NCBI RefSeq assembly: GCF_045679555.1
Contig: NC_092096.1
Coordinates: forward strand, 20,684,688-20,748,687
Length of the DNA: 64,000 bases
Reading direction: 5' to 3'
From: Salvelinus alpinus
Taxonomy: Eukaryota > Chordata > Actinopteri > Salmoniformes > Salmonidae
A model generated the notes under the pieces. The model was not told where the DNA came from, ran no database searches, and saw only the letters and a program-made list of their open reading frames with translations. The position numbers and the translations under genes were made by a program. This document shows, in pieces, positions 23,012-34,948 of this stretch; within the stretch, counting starts at the first letter, position 1; each line of letters begins with the position of its first letter.

Positions 23012-24046
23012 GGTTATCCAAAAGCAAAGTTGACGATTTAAAATCTAAATGGGTTGATCCAACTTGTTGATTGTCGGAGACAGTTTAAGAGTTCTAACTA
23101 CATTCCGACTGTATTTCATGTTTTGAATGTTGTATTGTAGTAACCTTCAAGCATTTGTTCACCGTAAGGTAAGATAATTTCATCACAGAGAATATTAACA
23201 CTTTTAAGAAATATTTGACTTTGTATAACTATCATTAAAATGCTGTAATTTGCTATCTTTCTTACCATTATCTGGATATTTGTGGTTGAATGCGAGTTCA
23301 ACCATAATTTTTCCTCAGGATTGTGCCGTGTTTATTGTGGTGATACCTGGATCACTGGCTGTCTCGTGGTGTGTGTGAGGGTGTGTCTTGATTGGGATGG
23401 CCTGAACTCAGAACCTGATGGAATACCAAAGCAAATCGCAATAACTGCAGTCAAAACACAGTAGAACAAAGCCAGAGTGCTGTAACTTCACTTAGTGACT
23501 TCACTTAGTAACTTCACATACTGCTGTTTGCCTTGGTTTTTACTTGGATTTTGTTGTTACTGAAAATTTGACACTCCATTTTAACTGAAACAGGACACTT
23601 TTTCACAAGATAAAGTTGTTACTATAAATCCTGATTTGGGTCTTAAGTAAATTTTGACCAAGTGTGTAGTTACTGCAGTTTGTAATTGTACAGCAGAATA
23701 GCTGTGCACATAATCCTAATATCTCTTCATGGACTATATTTGAACATTGTCTTCTTTTATGATGTGAACTAGTATGGTCAGATTTCATTAAAACAGTTAT
23801 TTTAACAATGCTGGTTATGCATCTTGTTGACATTCATCCAAGGACATCTTGACTTGCATGAGACATTCCATACATACATTCACTTCATAATCATTTCTCA
23901 TGCATTCATGTGACTCATAATTAGAGAAAGGGATTCCTGTAAATGAGCCCTGCTACAAGTAGGAACAAGTTATGGACAAACCAGAAATATCTGTTTGATA
24001 GTAACCCTGTCCTGAATGATGAATGTGTGAACGATCTTGTCATCTT
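23012..24046. other. Unassigned spacer
   Basis: About 1 kb without recognised gene or mobile element. Short frames on both strands are not conserved with anything else in the window. Confidence 0.4.
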
Positions 24047-24178
24047 GGGCTCCCGAGTGGCGCAGTGGTCTAAGGCACTGCATCTCAGTTGGCCCAGCGT
24101 TGTCTGGGTTTGGACGGGATAGGCCGTCATTGTAAATACAAATTTGTTCTTAACTGACTTGCCTAGTTAAATAAATAA
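24047..24178 (+). repeat. HpaI-type tRNA-derived SINE, internally deleted
   Basis: Head gggctcccgagtggcgcagt, then ggcccagcgttgtctgggtt, then the LINE-type tail taggccgtcattgtaaatac and ttgcctagttaaataaa. The region between the tRNA-like head and the second block is shorter than in typical copies, with the B-box region missing. Confidence 0.88.
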
Positions 24179-24643
24179 ACATATTTTTGGCTAACCACAT
24201 TGGAACACTCTAATCTTTAAGGACTGGCAGAACAGATTTAAGCAAAGTATAGTGCCATTGCTTTCAGGAAGGTGTACTCATGTTGAAAGGAGGGACAAGA
24301 GACACAAAGGCAAAGAGAAGTCGAAGGCAATAGTGAATCTGAGAAAAATGGCTTTAAAGAGATGTGTCACTAAAGGTCAAAGGCCAAGTGGTAAAACATA
24401 TAGGCTACAGCATAGTTCTCCTCAGATGGTTGTTATGTCTCATTGTTGGACCAACAATTGATAAAATATACAAGCTGTGATGATGTTGGATTAGTCCATT
24501 TAGTCATGCTTGATTATTAAGTTGACCATGTGGATATAGCATTCAGTGTCTACTTCTTTACCCACCAACCAATCAGTGCCCTTCTTTATGAGATGTTGTA
24601 AAAGCTGCTTGGTGTTGTCTGAAGATCAAAGGGGACTAGGCCA
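24179..24643. other. Unassigned spacer with old inverted-repeat segment
   Basis: Contains 24390-24610, which aligns to the reverse complement of 19975-20175. No gene seen. Confidence 0.4.
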
Positions 24644-27320
24644 ATGAGTTTTTGGTTTAGGCTGAGTGGGCTGACGGGGGCTAGGCCTATGAGTTGTTGG
24701 TTTAGGCTGAGTGGGCTGACGGGGGACTAGGTCTATGAGTTGTTGGTTTAGGCTGAGTGGGCTGACGGGGGCTAGGCCTATGAGTTGTTGGTTTAGGCTG
24801 AGTGGGCTGACGGGACTAGGTCTATGAGTTGTTGGTTTAGGCTGAGTGGGCTGACGGGGGACTAGGTCTATGAGTTGTTGGTTTAGGCTGAGTGGGCTGA
24901 AGGGGGAGTAGGCCTGTGAGTTGTTGGTTTAGGCTGAGTGGGCTGACGGGGGCTAGGCCTATGAGTTTTTGGTTTAGGCTGAGTGGGCTGACGGGGGACT
25001 AGGCCAATGAGTTGTTGGTTTAGGCTGAGTGGGCTGACGGGGGACTAGGCCTATGAGTTGTTGGTTTAGGCTGAGTGGGCTGAAGGGGGAGTAGGCCTGT
25101 GAGTTGTTGGTTTAGGCTGAGTGGGCTGACGGGGGCTAGGCCTATGAGTTTTTGGTTTAGGCTGAGTGGGCTGACGGGGGACTAGGCCAATGAGTTTTTG
25201 GTTTAGGCTGAGTGGGCTGACGGGGGCTAGGCCTATGAGTTGTTGGTTTAGGCTGAGTGGGCTGAAGGGGGCTAGGCCAATGAGTTGGTGGTTTAGGCTG
25301 AGTGGGCTCAAGGGGGACAAGGCCTATGAGTTATTGGTTTAACCTGAGTGGGCTGAAGGGGGCTAGGCCTATGAGTTGTTGGTTTAGGCTGAGTGGGCTG
25401 AAGGGGGCTAGGCCAATGAGTTTTCGGTTTAGGCTGAGTGGGCTGAAGGGGGACTAGGCCAATGAGTTGTTGGTTTAGGCTGAGTGGGCTGAAGGGGGAG
25501 TAGGCCTATGAGTTGTTGGTTTAGGCTGAGTGGGCTGAAGGGGGCTAGGCCAATGAGTTGTTGGTTTAGGCTGAGTGGGCTGAAGGGGGAGTAGGCCTGT
25601 GAGTTGTTGGTTTAGGCTGAGTGGGCTGAAGGGGGCTAGGCCTATGAGTTGTTGGTTTAGGCTGAGTGGGCTGAAGGGGGACAAGGTCTATGAGTTGTTG
25701 GTTTAGGCTGAGTGGGCTGAAGGGGGAGTAGGTCTATGAGTTGTTGGTTTAGGCTGAGTGGGCTGAAGGGGGAGTAGGTCTATGAGTTGTTGGTTTAGGC
25801 TGAGTGGGCTGAAGGGGGACTAGGTCTATGAGTTGTTGGTTTAGGCTGAGTGGGCTGAAGGGGGACTAGGTCTATGAGTTGTTGGTTTAGGCTGAGTGGG
25901 CTGAAGGGGGAGTAGGTCTATGAGTTGTTGGTTTAGGCTGAGTGGGCTGAAGGGGGAGTAGGTCTATGAGTTGTTGGTTTAGGCTGAGTGGGCTGAAGGG
26001 GGACTAGGTCTATGAGTTGTTGGTTTAGGCTGAGTGGGCTGAAGGGGGACTAGGTCTATGAGTTGTTGGTTTAGGCTGAGTGGGCTGAAGGGGGAGTAGG
26101 CCTGTGAGTTGTTGGTTTAGGATGAGTGTGCTGAAGGGGGACTAGGTCTATGAGTTGTTGGTTTAGGCTGAGTGGGCTGAAGGGGGAGTAGGCCTGTGAG
26201 TTGTTGGTTTAGGATGAGTGGGCTGAAGGGGGACTAGGTCTATGAGTTGTTGGTTTAGGCTGAGTGGGCTGACGGGGGACTAGGTCTATGAGTTGTTGGT
26301 TTAGGCTGAGTGGGCTGAAGGGGGACTAGGTCTATGAGTTGTTGGTTTAGGCTGAGTGGGCTGAAGGGGGACTAGGTCTATGAGTTGTTGGTATAGGCTG
26401 AGTGGGCTGAAGGGGGAGTAGGCCTGTGAGTTGTTGGTTTAGGATGAGTGGGCTGAAGGGGGACTAGGTCTATGAGTTGTTGGTTTAGGATGAGTGTGCT
26501 GAAGGGGGACTAGGTCTATGAGTTGTTGGTTTAGGCTGAGTGGGCTGAAGGGGGAGTAGGCCTGTGAGTTGTTGGTTTAGGATGAGTGGGCTGAAGGGGG
26601 ACTAGGTCTATGAGTTGTTGGTTTAGGCTGAGTGGGCTGACGGGGGACTAGGTCTATGAGTTGTTGGTTTAGGCTGAGTGGGCTGAAGGGGGACTAGGTC
26701 TATGAGTTGTTGGTTTAGGCTGAGTGGGCTGAAGGGGACTAGGTCTATGAGTTGTTGGTTTAGGCTGAGTGGGCTGAAGGGGGACTAGGTCTATGAGTTG
26801 TTGGTTTAGGCTGAGTGGGCTGAAGGGGGACTAGGTCTATGAGTTGTTGGTTTAGGCTGAGTGGGCTGAAGGGGGACTAGGTCTATGAGTTGTTGGTTTA
26901 GGCTGAGTGGGCTGAAGGGGGACTAGGTCTATGAGTTGTTGGTTTAGGCTGAGTGGGCTGAAGGGGACTAGGTCTATGAGTTGTTGGTTTAGGCTGAGTG
27001 GGCTGAAGGGGACTAGGTCTATGAGTTGTTGGTTTAGGCTGAGTGGGCTGAAGGGGGACTAGGTCTATGAGTTGTTGGTTTAGGCTGAGTGGGCTGAAGG
27101 GGGACTAGGTCTATGAGTTGTTGGTTTAGGCTGAGTGGGCTGAAGGGGGACTAGGTCTATGAGTTGTTGGTTTAGGCTGAGTGGGCTGAAGGGGACTAGG
27201 TCTATGAGTTGTTGGTTTAGGCTGAGTGGGCTGAAGGGGGACTAGGTCTATGAGTTGTTGGTTTAACCTGAGTGTGCTGAAGGGGGACTAGGTCTATGAG
27301 TTGTTGGTTTAGGCTGAGTG
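24644..27320. repeat. 46 bp minisatellite, about 58 units
   Basis: A tandem array of gagttgttggtttaggctga gtgggctgaa gggggactag gtctat (46 bp; 45 bp when one G is lost in the G-run). Variants alternate (gggggctagg, gggggagtagg, tgacggggg). The left third is mixed while the right third is nearly homogeneous, suggesting recent expansion at the right end. Open minus-strand frames of 69-84 codons arise only from the repeat and are not genes. Confidence 0.96.
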
Positions 27321-28009
27321 CTTTTCCACTGTAACTCTCTGCTTCTAAACATAGAGTAGTCTAGACATAGTCGTTGTTAGTGAGGCGACCTCTGAATCAC
27401 TGTCTGACATTTTTTAGGCTTTCATAACTAAAATGTGCCGTTTGTGAGCAATGTGGTTAATTTACTGTACCTTACTGTTGTTTCTTGTTCAGAGCACACA
27501 GCGAGTAAACCGATACATTGTATCAAATTCACTTAACAGTGAGAACCACGAGTTATTCAAGTTTAGCACTGTATCCAGTATCCACAAATGTTCCTGGTGT
27601 TCCTAAATTATGTCTGATACTGGAGATTTAGGTTTCACAGCTAGGGAGCACCAGTTCTATCTTTTGGAATCACATTCACAATTATTTCATAAATGAACTG
27701 TATTTCTAAAGGCTTGTATAAAAATAAAGGGAAACCTACATTACATGTCATTGGAGTGCTATTTCATTTTTCCACATTAGCCTAACTGGTTTCCATTTTC
27801 CAACATCCCTATGACCATCATCATTAAAATAGGCTACCTTGATTCAAATATATTTCATTCAATGAATCACCTTATTTAGAAAAAAAACATGCCGATGTTT
27901 GCGGCCATTTTTGCCACAAGATTGCAATACTTAACTATTTACCTATTCTGGACCAAACTGGGGACATATTATGCACAGGTTTACTCTTACTTAGAGATGT
28001 AAAACTACA
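27321..28009. other. Unassigned spacer
   Basis: No gene. A stretch at 27346-27425 (tctgaatcactgtctgacat) resembles 31205-31290 in direct orientation, a possible old local duplication. Confidence 0.35.
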
Positions 28010-29030
28010 CGATATATATATACACAAAAGTATGTGGCTACCTCTTCAAATAAGTGGATTTGGCTATTTAAGTCACACATGTTGCTGACAGGTGTATAAA
28101 ATTGAGCAAACAGCCATGCAGTCTCCATAGACAAACATTGGCAGTAGAATGGCCTTACTGAATAGCTCACATACTTTCAATGTGGCACCGTCATAGGATG
28201 CCACTTTTCCAACAAGTCAGTTCGTCAAATTTCTGCACCGCTAGAGCTGCCCCGTTCAACTGTAAGAGCTGCCCTCGGTTGCAACACTCACAACCGAGTT
28301 CCAAACTGCCTCTGGAAGCAATGTCAGCACAATAACTTTTCGTCTGGAGCTTCATGAAATGGGTTTCCATGGCCGAGCAGCCGCACACAAGCCTAAGATC
28401 ACCATGTTCAATGCCAAGCGTCGGCTGGAGTTGTTAGGTGGAGCAGCACAGTGGAACCCAAGAGCAGACTCAGACAAGGAAACAGGGATGAATGAACCAA
28501 GATATTTATTGTAACACAGGGAGAGCTGGAGTGCAGATCCGGGGAAGCTCGGATGAGTTGTAGGAAACCAGATGTGGAGGTTGAGGTTGGAGTGAGCTGG
28601 GTTGGGACAGGGTAAGCAGGTCCGGACGGGAATCCAAGGGAGTGGTGGTGAGCTGAATCCAGAACAGAGTAGCAGGGTGGTGAGATGTGGAACAGGAGAC
28701 AGGAACCAGAGTCAGAGCGGCAAAAATGCATTGAGAGGATAAACAGCGTCAGGCAAGGAAACAGGCACAGCAGGATACAGGATCTTAAGAGAGAGAGAGA
28801 GACAGAGTGTCCTGGGGGAAAGGCTGCAGGTCAAGTTGACACCGGATGTCCACTAGGGGGTGTGGCAGGAGCAGATGTGACAGGAGTGGTGTAAAGCTTG
28901 CTGCCATTGTACTCGAGCAGTGGAAATGCGTTCTCTGGAGTGATGAATCACACTTCACCATCTGGCAGCTTGAAGGATGAATCTGGGATTGGATGCCAGG
29001 AAAACACTACCTGTCCCAACGCATAGAAAA
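28010..29030 (+). mobile_element. Decayed Tc1-type transposon with nested LTR
   Basis: The left terminus tatatatacacaaaagtatg is followed by the 5' region of a fish Tc1 family (acaggtgtataaaattgagc, ccatgcagtctccatagaca). Sense-strand transposase remnants include ggaatgcgttctctggagtg atgaatcacac (a WSDESH-type catalytic region) and atctgggattggatgccagg. The coding region is full of stops and truncated; no right terminus is found. A solo LTR interrupts it at 28432-28882. Confidence 0.7.
28432..28882. mobile_element. Solo LTR-like insertion inside Tc1
   Basis: A 451 bp element from tgttaggtggagcagcac to gcagatgtgaca, flanked by perfect ggagt duplications (28427-28431 and 28883-28887). Removing it restores continuous Tc1 sequence. 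It contains gatatttattgtaacac, a possible polyadenylation region on the minus strand. It lacks the start peptide seen in the 22637-type LTRs, so it is a different family. Confidence 0.8.
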
Positions 29031-29064
29031 TGCTGACCATATAAAATGCTGACCATATTAAATT

Positions 29065-29465
29065 GCATTGTGTGCCCCCCAGAACCCCTCTTTTACGCTG
29101 CTGCTACTCTCTGTTTATCATATATGCATAGTCACTTTAACTATACATTCATGTACATGGGGTGGCAGGTAGCCTAGTGGCTGCAAGATCGAATCCCCAA
29201 GCTGGCAAGGTAAAAATCTGTTGTTCTGCCACTGAACAATGCAGTTAACTCACTGTTCCTAGGCTGTCATTGAAAATAAAAAATTGTTCTTAACTGACTT
29301 GTCTAGTAAAATAAAACATACTCTCTCAGTTGTCCTGACCAGCCAGTTCCCCCGCACATTGGCTAACTGGGCTATCTGCATTGTGTCCCGCCCACCTGTC
29401 TTTTATGCTACTGCTACTCTCCGTTTATCATACATGCATAGTCACTTCAACAATATCTACATGTA
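29065..29465 (+). repeat. LINE 3' untranslated fragments split by a SINE
   Basis: 29065-29155 and 29325-29465 repeat the words cttttacgctgctgctactc and catgcatagtcacttcaac found, in reverse complement, in the 3' region of the LINE at 31700-31920. A tRNA-derived SINE lies between them. Confidence 0.7.
29158..29318 (+). repeat. tRNA-derived SINE
   Basis: tgggtggcaggtagcctag-type head with a damaged A box (tagtggctgcaagatcgaat), body gttctgccactgaacaatgc, and the LINE-type tail ttgttcttaactgacttgtc. Confidence 0.75.
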
Positions 29466-30421
29466 CAGTTAAAGTCAGAAGTTTACATACACCTTAGCTA
29501 AATACATTTAAACTCAGTTTTTCACAATTCCTGACATTTAATCCTAGTAAAAATTCCTGTTAGGATCACCACTTTATTTTAAGAATGTGAAATGTCAGAA
29601 TAATAGTAGAGAGAATGATTTAATTCATATTTTATTTCTTTCATCGCATTCCCAGTGGGTCAGAAGTTTACATACACTCAATACGTATTTGGTAGCATTG
29701 TCTTTAAATTGTTTAACTTGGGTCAATCGTTTCAGGTAGCCTTCCACAAGCTTCCCACAATAAGTTGGGTGAATTTTGGCCCATTCCTCCTGACAGAGCT
29801 GATGTAACTGAGTCAGGTTCGTAGGCCTCCTTGCTCGCACACGCTTTTTCAGTTCTGCCCATTTGGAAGACCAATTTGCGACCAAGCTTTAACTTCCTGA
29901 CTGATGTCTTGAAATGTTGCTTCAATATATCCACATAATTTTCTTTCCTCATGATGCCATCTATTTTGTGAAGTGCACCAGTCCCTCCTGCAGCAAAGCA
30001 CTCCCACAACATGATGCTGCCACCCTGGGCTTCACGGTTGGGATGGTGTTCTTCGACTTGCAAGCCTCCCCCTTTTTCCTCCAAACATAACGATGGTCGT
30101 TATGGCCAAACAGTTCTATTTTTGTTTCATCAGACCGGAGGACATTTCTACAAAACGTACAATCTTTGTCCCCATGTGCAGTTGCAAACCGTAGTCTGGC
30201 TTTTTTACGGCAGTTTTGGAGCAATGGCTTCTTCCTTGCTGAGTGGCCTTTCAGGTTATGTCTATATAGGACTCGTTTTACTGTGGATATAGATACTCTT
30301 GTACCGGTTTCTTCCAGCATAGAAACATTTCCTGAACGGGCAGACCCTCCTCTTAAAGAGATATTTTGGTTCTGTGGGGTGGGTACCATGTGTTCAGAAA
30401 CACTAGAACAAACCGTCCTCA
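29466..30421 (-). mobile_element. Truncated Tc1 transposon (Sleeping Beauty-like family)
   Basis: A TA precedes the terminal repeat cagttaaagtcagaagttta at 29466. The minus-strand transposase C-terminal two thirds lie at 29625-30422 in shifting frames: [38 protein letters not shown] (first catalytic Asp) and [21 protein letters not shown]. The second catalytic region is damaged and the N-terminal DNA-binding half plus the other terminal repeat are missing; the element stops at about 30421, directly against the GIMAP remnant. Confidence 0.82.
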
Positions 30422-30422
30422 T

Positions 30423-30497
30423 GTAGTGGAGCTGATGGAGAAGATGCTACAGGAGTGGAAAAGAAAACACTCCAATCCAGCTTGTAGAATTTGTTGA
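30423..30497 (+). pseudogene. GIMAP C-terminal remnant
   Basis: Reads VVELMEKMLQEWKRKHSNPA then CRIC and a stop. VVELMEKM matches QVMELMEKIF of the plus-strand GIMAP gene (56922-56955) and VVELIKKID of the minus-strand one. In family terms this is the alpha helix closing the G domain plus a short tail. Everything upstream has been replaced by the Tc1 fragment, so it is a dead end-piece showing that the GIMAP cluster once extended into this spacer. The match is short. Confidence 0.55.
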
Positions 30498-31496
30498 CTT
30501 TGATTATAAAAGGAAAGATGAATGTCACTAATTATCCATTTTAGATCACTTTTGTGCGTCCTTGTGACTAAAAGCTCCAAGTTTGAATAGTTCCAAAGTG
30601 GTGTAACTTGGTAATAGACATGTACTGTCCTGTGTATTATACACTTGTATTAATAATCTTTCCATTTATTGAAGTCACTGTGCATTTATAATGTTTTATA
30701 AAGCTACTGACAGACATACAGATTTCTGAAGACTTATTTGACTTGAAAATGCTTATACTTTGTGGCTTACTGGCTAAATTATCAGGCCAGATTCCCTACA
30801 TGGAACTACAGATAATCCCAAAGAATCCTAACGAAATGCATTCTGAATTGTCTGTCCTATATCTGAGAGATATCAAGTCTATAGTCCTGTTATTGAGGTG
30901 TCTCATAAAGCACTCTACAAAACCGCTACACTTTTCCCGAACAAAGTCATCTGAGATTTTGAGCTACTGGCTACATTGAACCAGTGCTGGAAGTGGACTG
31001 TAATAAGTGCTGGTAGTCAATGTGGGTGCTGGTACTCTTTATACTGTATTTAGGTGCCAGTACTCATCACATACTGTAAGAGACAATAGGTACTTTATGC
31101 AAACTACTTGTCGCATTAAAAAGTAATGACAGGTGTGATGGAAACAGCAAATGTTGTTAAACTTTCCTAAGTACTGACAACATAAAATGTTTGACAAGGC
31201 TGGATAGAGTAGTAGGTCTATCTTTAGTTGTTGTTGTCCAGTATTTGCTTTGATCTCTGAATCACTGTCTAACATTTTGAGGATTTCATGACTCGTATTC
31301 TGGAACCCTTATAGTCACCCTTTGTATCTTTTGATGGCAAATGTTTTGGAATCAATGGCTGTTTATTCAGTTGTCACGGAGCAATTCAACCCCACTTTGT
31401 TTGTGTGAGCTATTTACAGGCCTTCTGACATAAGGCACTGAAGAAATTGCTCTAGACCAAGAAAAACTGATGGAGAAAAAGCATTTACTTCTATTA
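30498..31496. other. Unassigned spacer
   Basis: No recognised gene. 31205-31290 resembles 27346-27425. The start may be 3' flank of the GIMAP remnant. Confidence 0.35.
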
Positions 31497-32925
31497 TCAA
31501 ATAAAATAAAATAAAAATGTATTTGTCACGTGCGTTTCACGTGCGCCGAATACAACAGGTGTAGACCTTACAGTGAAATTCTTACTTAACCAATTGTGCA
31601 AAAAAAATTATTAGGTGAACAATAGGTAAGTAAAGAAATAAAAACAACAGTAAAAAGACAGTGAAAAATAAACGTAGGGAGGCTACATACAGACACTGGT
31701 TAGTCGGGTTGATTGAGGTTGTATGTACATGTACATGATGAACAGAGAGTAGCAGTAGTATAAAAGAGGGGTTGGTGGGTGGCGAGACACAATGCAGATA
31801 GCCCGGTTAGCCAACGTGCGGGAGCACTGTTTGGTCGTGCCAATTGAGGTAGTATGTACATGAATGTATAGTTAAAGTGACTATGCATATATGATAAACA
31901 GAGAGCAGCAGCAGCGTAAAAGAGGGGTTGGGGGGCACACAATGCAAACAGTCCGGGTAGCCATTTTGGGGGTAAAAACTGTTGAGAAGCATTTTTGTTC
32001 TAGACTTGGCACTCCGGTACAGCTTGCCATGCAGTAGTAGAGAGAACAGTCTATGACCGGGTGGCTGGGGTCTTTGACAATTTTTAGGGCCTTCCTCTGA
32101 CACCGCCTGGTGTAGAGGTCCTGGATGGCAGGCAGCTTAGCCCCAGTGATGTACTGAGCCGCACTACCCTCTGTAGTGCCTTGTGGTCGGAGGCAGAGCA
32201 GTTGCCGTACCAGGCAGTGATGCAACCAGTCAGAATGCTCTCGATGTTGCAGCTGTAGAACCTTTTGAGGATCTCAGGACCCATGCCAAATCTTATTCAT
32301 TTCCTGAGGGGGAATAGGCTTTGTCGTGCCCTCTTCACGAGTGTCTTGGTGTGTTTGGACCATTCTAGTTTGTTGGTGATGTGGACACCAAGGAACTTGA
32401 AGCTCTCAACCTGCTCCACTATAGCCCCATCGATGAGAATGGGGGCGTGCTCAGTCTTCCTTTTCCTGTAGTCCACAATCATCACCTTAGTCTTGGTCAC
32501 GTTGAGGGATAGGTTGTTATTCTGGCACCACCCGGCCAGGTCTCTGACCTCCTCCCTATAGGCTGTCTCGTTGTTGTCGGTGATCAGGCCTACCACTGTT
32601 GTGATGTCTCCAAACTTAATGATGGTGTTGGAGTCGTGCCTGGCCATGCAGTCGTGGGTGAACAGGGAGTACAGGAGGGGACTGATCACGCACCCCCGGG
32701 GGGCCCCTGTGTTGAGGATCAGCGTGGCAGATGTGTTGCTACCTACCCTCACCACCTGGGGGCGGCCCGTCAGAAAGTCCAGGATCCAGTTGCAGAGGGA
32801 GGTGTTTAGTCTGAGGATCCTTAGCTTAGTGATGAGCTTTGAGGGTACTATGGTGTTGAACGCTGAGCTGTAGTCAATGAATAGCATTCTCATGTAGGTG
32901 TTCCTTTTATGATGCACACACACAC
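31497..32925 (-). mobile_element. LINE, minus strand, RT active site mutated
   Basis: Same family as 20183-22250. Frame 32297-32944 holds [19 protein letters not shown] (motif A), [18 protein letters not shown] (motif B region), then [19 protein letters not shown], where the FADD active site reads FGDI, and [19 protein letters not shown]. Frame 32084-32284 covers SILTGCITAWYGNCSASDHK. The 3' tail at 31497-31600 starts with repeated aaataaaat words. It is 5'-truncated near 32925 at a CA microsatellite. Confidence 0.87.
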
Positions 32926-32936
32926 ACACACACATT
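32915..32936. repeat. CA dinucleotide microsatellite
   Basis: Uninterrupted cacacaca tract at the 5' truncation point of the LINE. Confidence 0.9.
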
Positions 32937-33164
32937 ATATCCATCTGGTAACCATAGATTCATATCATGTGATTCATAACAGGCCCTGTATAACTACCTA
33001 TCATTTCTATTTTACTTTCAGTCTCTCCTTTTTGACAAAGATTACCCTGAGATCCATCCCTCAATCACAGAAGGTGACTTTTTGTTTTTAATTCCTTTGT
33101 ATGTCTCAGTTGTACAGATGTAGGATTAAATTAAACCCCGGAAATGTAAAACTTGTAGTGCCAC

Positions 33165-33910
33165 CACCACCGTAGAGATGGTGCCAGGTTTCCTCCAGAA
33201 GTGACACTCGGCATTCAGGCCAAAGAGTTCAATCTTGGTTTCATCAGACCAGAGAATCTTCTTTCTCATGGTTGTCATGTGCCTTTTACTGAGGATGTGC
33301 CTTTTACTCTCCCCTTTCCACAGAGGAACTCTGGAGCTCTGTCAGAGTGACCATCGGGTTCTTGTTCACCTCCCTGACCAATGCCCTTCTCCCCCGATTG
33401 CTCAGTTTGGCCGGGCAATGATGGAGGCCACTGTTCTTTGAGACCTTCAATGCTGCAGAAATGTTTTCGTACCTTTCCCCAGATCTGTGCCTCGACACAA
33501 CCCTGTCTTGGAGGTCTACGGACAGTTCCTTCAACCTCATGGCTTGGTGTTTGCTCTGACATGCACTGTCAACTGTGGGACCTTATATAAACAGGTGTGT
33601 GCCTTTCCAAATCACATCCAATCAATTGAATTTACCACAGGTGGACTCCAATCAAGTTGTACAAAAATCTCAAGGATGATCAATGGAAACAAGATGCACC
33701 TGAGCTCAATTTAGAGTCTCATAGCAAAGGGTCTGAATACTTGTAAAAAAAAAATGCAAAAATCTATAAAAACATGTTTTCACTTTGTCATTATGGGGTA
33801 GTGTGTAGAATGATGAGGGACATTTTTTTTTTAATACATTTTAAAATCAGGCTGTAATGTAACAAAATGTGAAAAAAGTCAAGTGGTCTGAATACTTTCC
33901 GAATGCACTG
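33165..33910 (-). mobile_element. Half of a Tc1-type transposon
   Basis: The right terminus (ctgaatactttccgaatgca at 33890-33909) is followed by TA. Between 33540 and 33304 the minus strand encodes a Tc1-type DNA-binding N-terminus in broken frames (MRLKELSVDLQDRVVSRHRS). Around 33230 the piece tttcatcagaccagagaatc is the antisense of the WSDET catalytic region. The rest of the transposase and the other terminus are absent. Confidence 0.75.
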
Positions 33911-34107
33911 TAAACACATTGATTCTTAAAGAATATAATTTATGAATACCTCATGAGCTTAGTTCAACTGTCATACCCCACCAGAACCCAAAATATAAGC
34001 TTGTTTTACTCCAATGATTGTTAGCAATGTAACGTTAATTGTAATCAAACAGTTTAAACCCCCCCCAAATAAATATTTAAAAATATATTTTGGTATCATG
34101 GATGGTC
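33911..34107. other. Spacer end next to right arm
   Basis: AT-rich, no feature seen. The right duplication arm begins at about 34108. Confidence 0.4.
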
Positions 34108-34948
34108 AGTCTTTGCATCCTTAGCTTGGTCTATGAATTTGAGAATGGTTACATTCTCCAGCCCCATCCTTCAGCTCTTTACCAAAACAGTGGTGGGGTG
34201 TCCACTTTGTTATTGTTTCAACTGTAGATTGCCCCTTTAAGGAAACTCCAAGACATTATACAATCAAGGGAAGTTGTCTTTCATTAGCATGAGCACGGGG
34301 TCCCTCAAAGACATGTGCTATCCTCCAGAGTTGTCGACTCGAGTCACGTGACTTGGACTCCAGTCACAAATTTGATGACTTGAGACTGGACTTCACATAA
34401 AATAAAATAACTTGACACTTGACTTTGACTTGGTGCCTCAAGACTCCGGACTCGACTTTGACTTGAAACTGATGACTTGAAATTATCTGACCTGGTTTCG
34501 TAATGTTTTCACTAATTTTGTGGACAGAGTTTAAGTGGATTATTCTACATGTAGCGGTCTTTATATGTACCACAGAAGAACAAAGAAATGAAGAGTGAAA
34601 CCACAGCTGTCTTTTTGGCTTTTATGTAGATCTGCAATAATATTCTGAAAAGACAGGACAGGAACACATCAGTCTCCAATGCACCATTTGTCTAGTTGTT
34701 CTATAGAGGAGCATGAAGAAAGGTAAAACACATATCCTGTCTCACATCTCCAAACATTGCTAGGAGCTTTCAGTGTTGACAGTACTAAAATACATCTCAC
34801 GTACAAAAACACAGTAATACAAACAAGCTACAACGTGAAATCACATTTATCCCATTCCGCCCTTAGAGGGCTAAAACTATATCTTTCATAATGCAGCGCT
34901 AGCATAAGTCGGCAGCTCAGCTAACCATCTGCATCACAGAAAGACATG

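Noticed and set aside
25066..25684. Minus-strand frames of 84 and 69 codons with repeated SLNQQLIGLAP
   Set aside because: They are translations of the 46 bp minisatellite, appear only where unit phase allows, and have no gene context.
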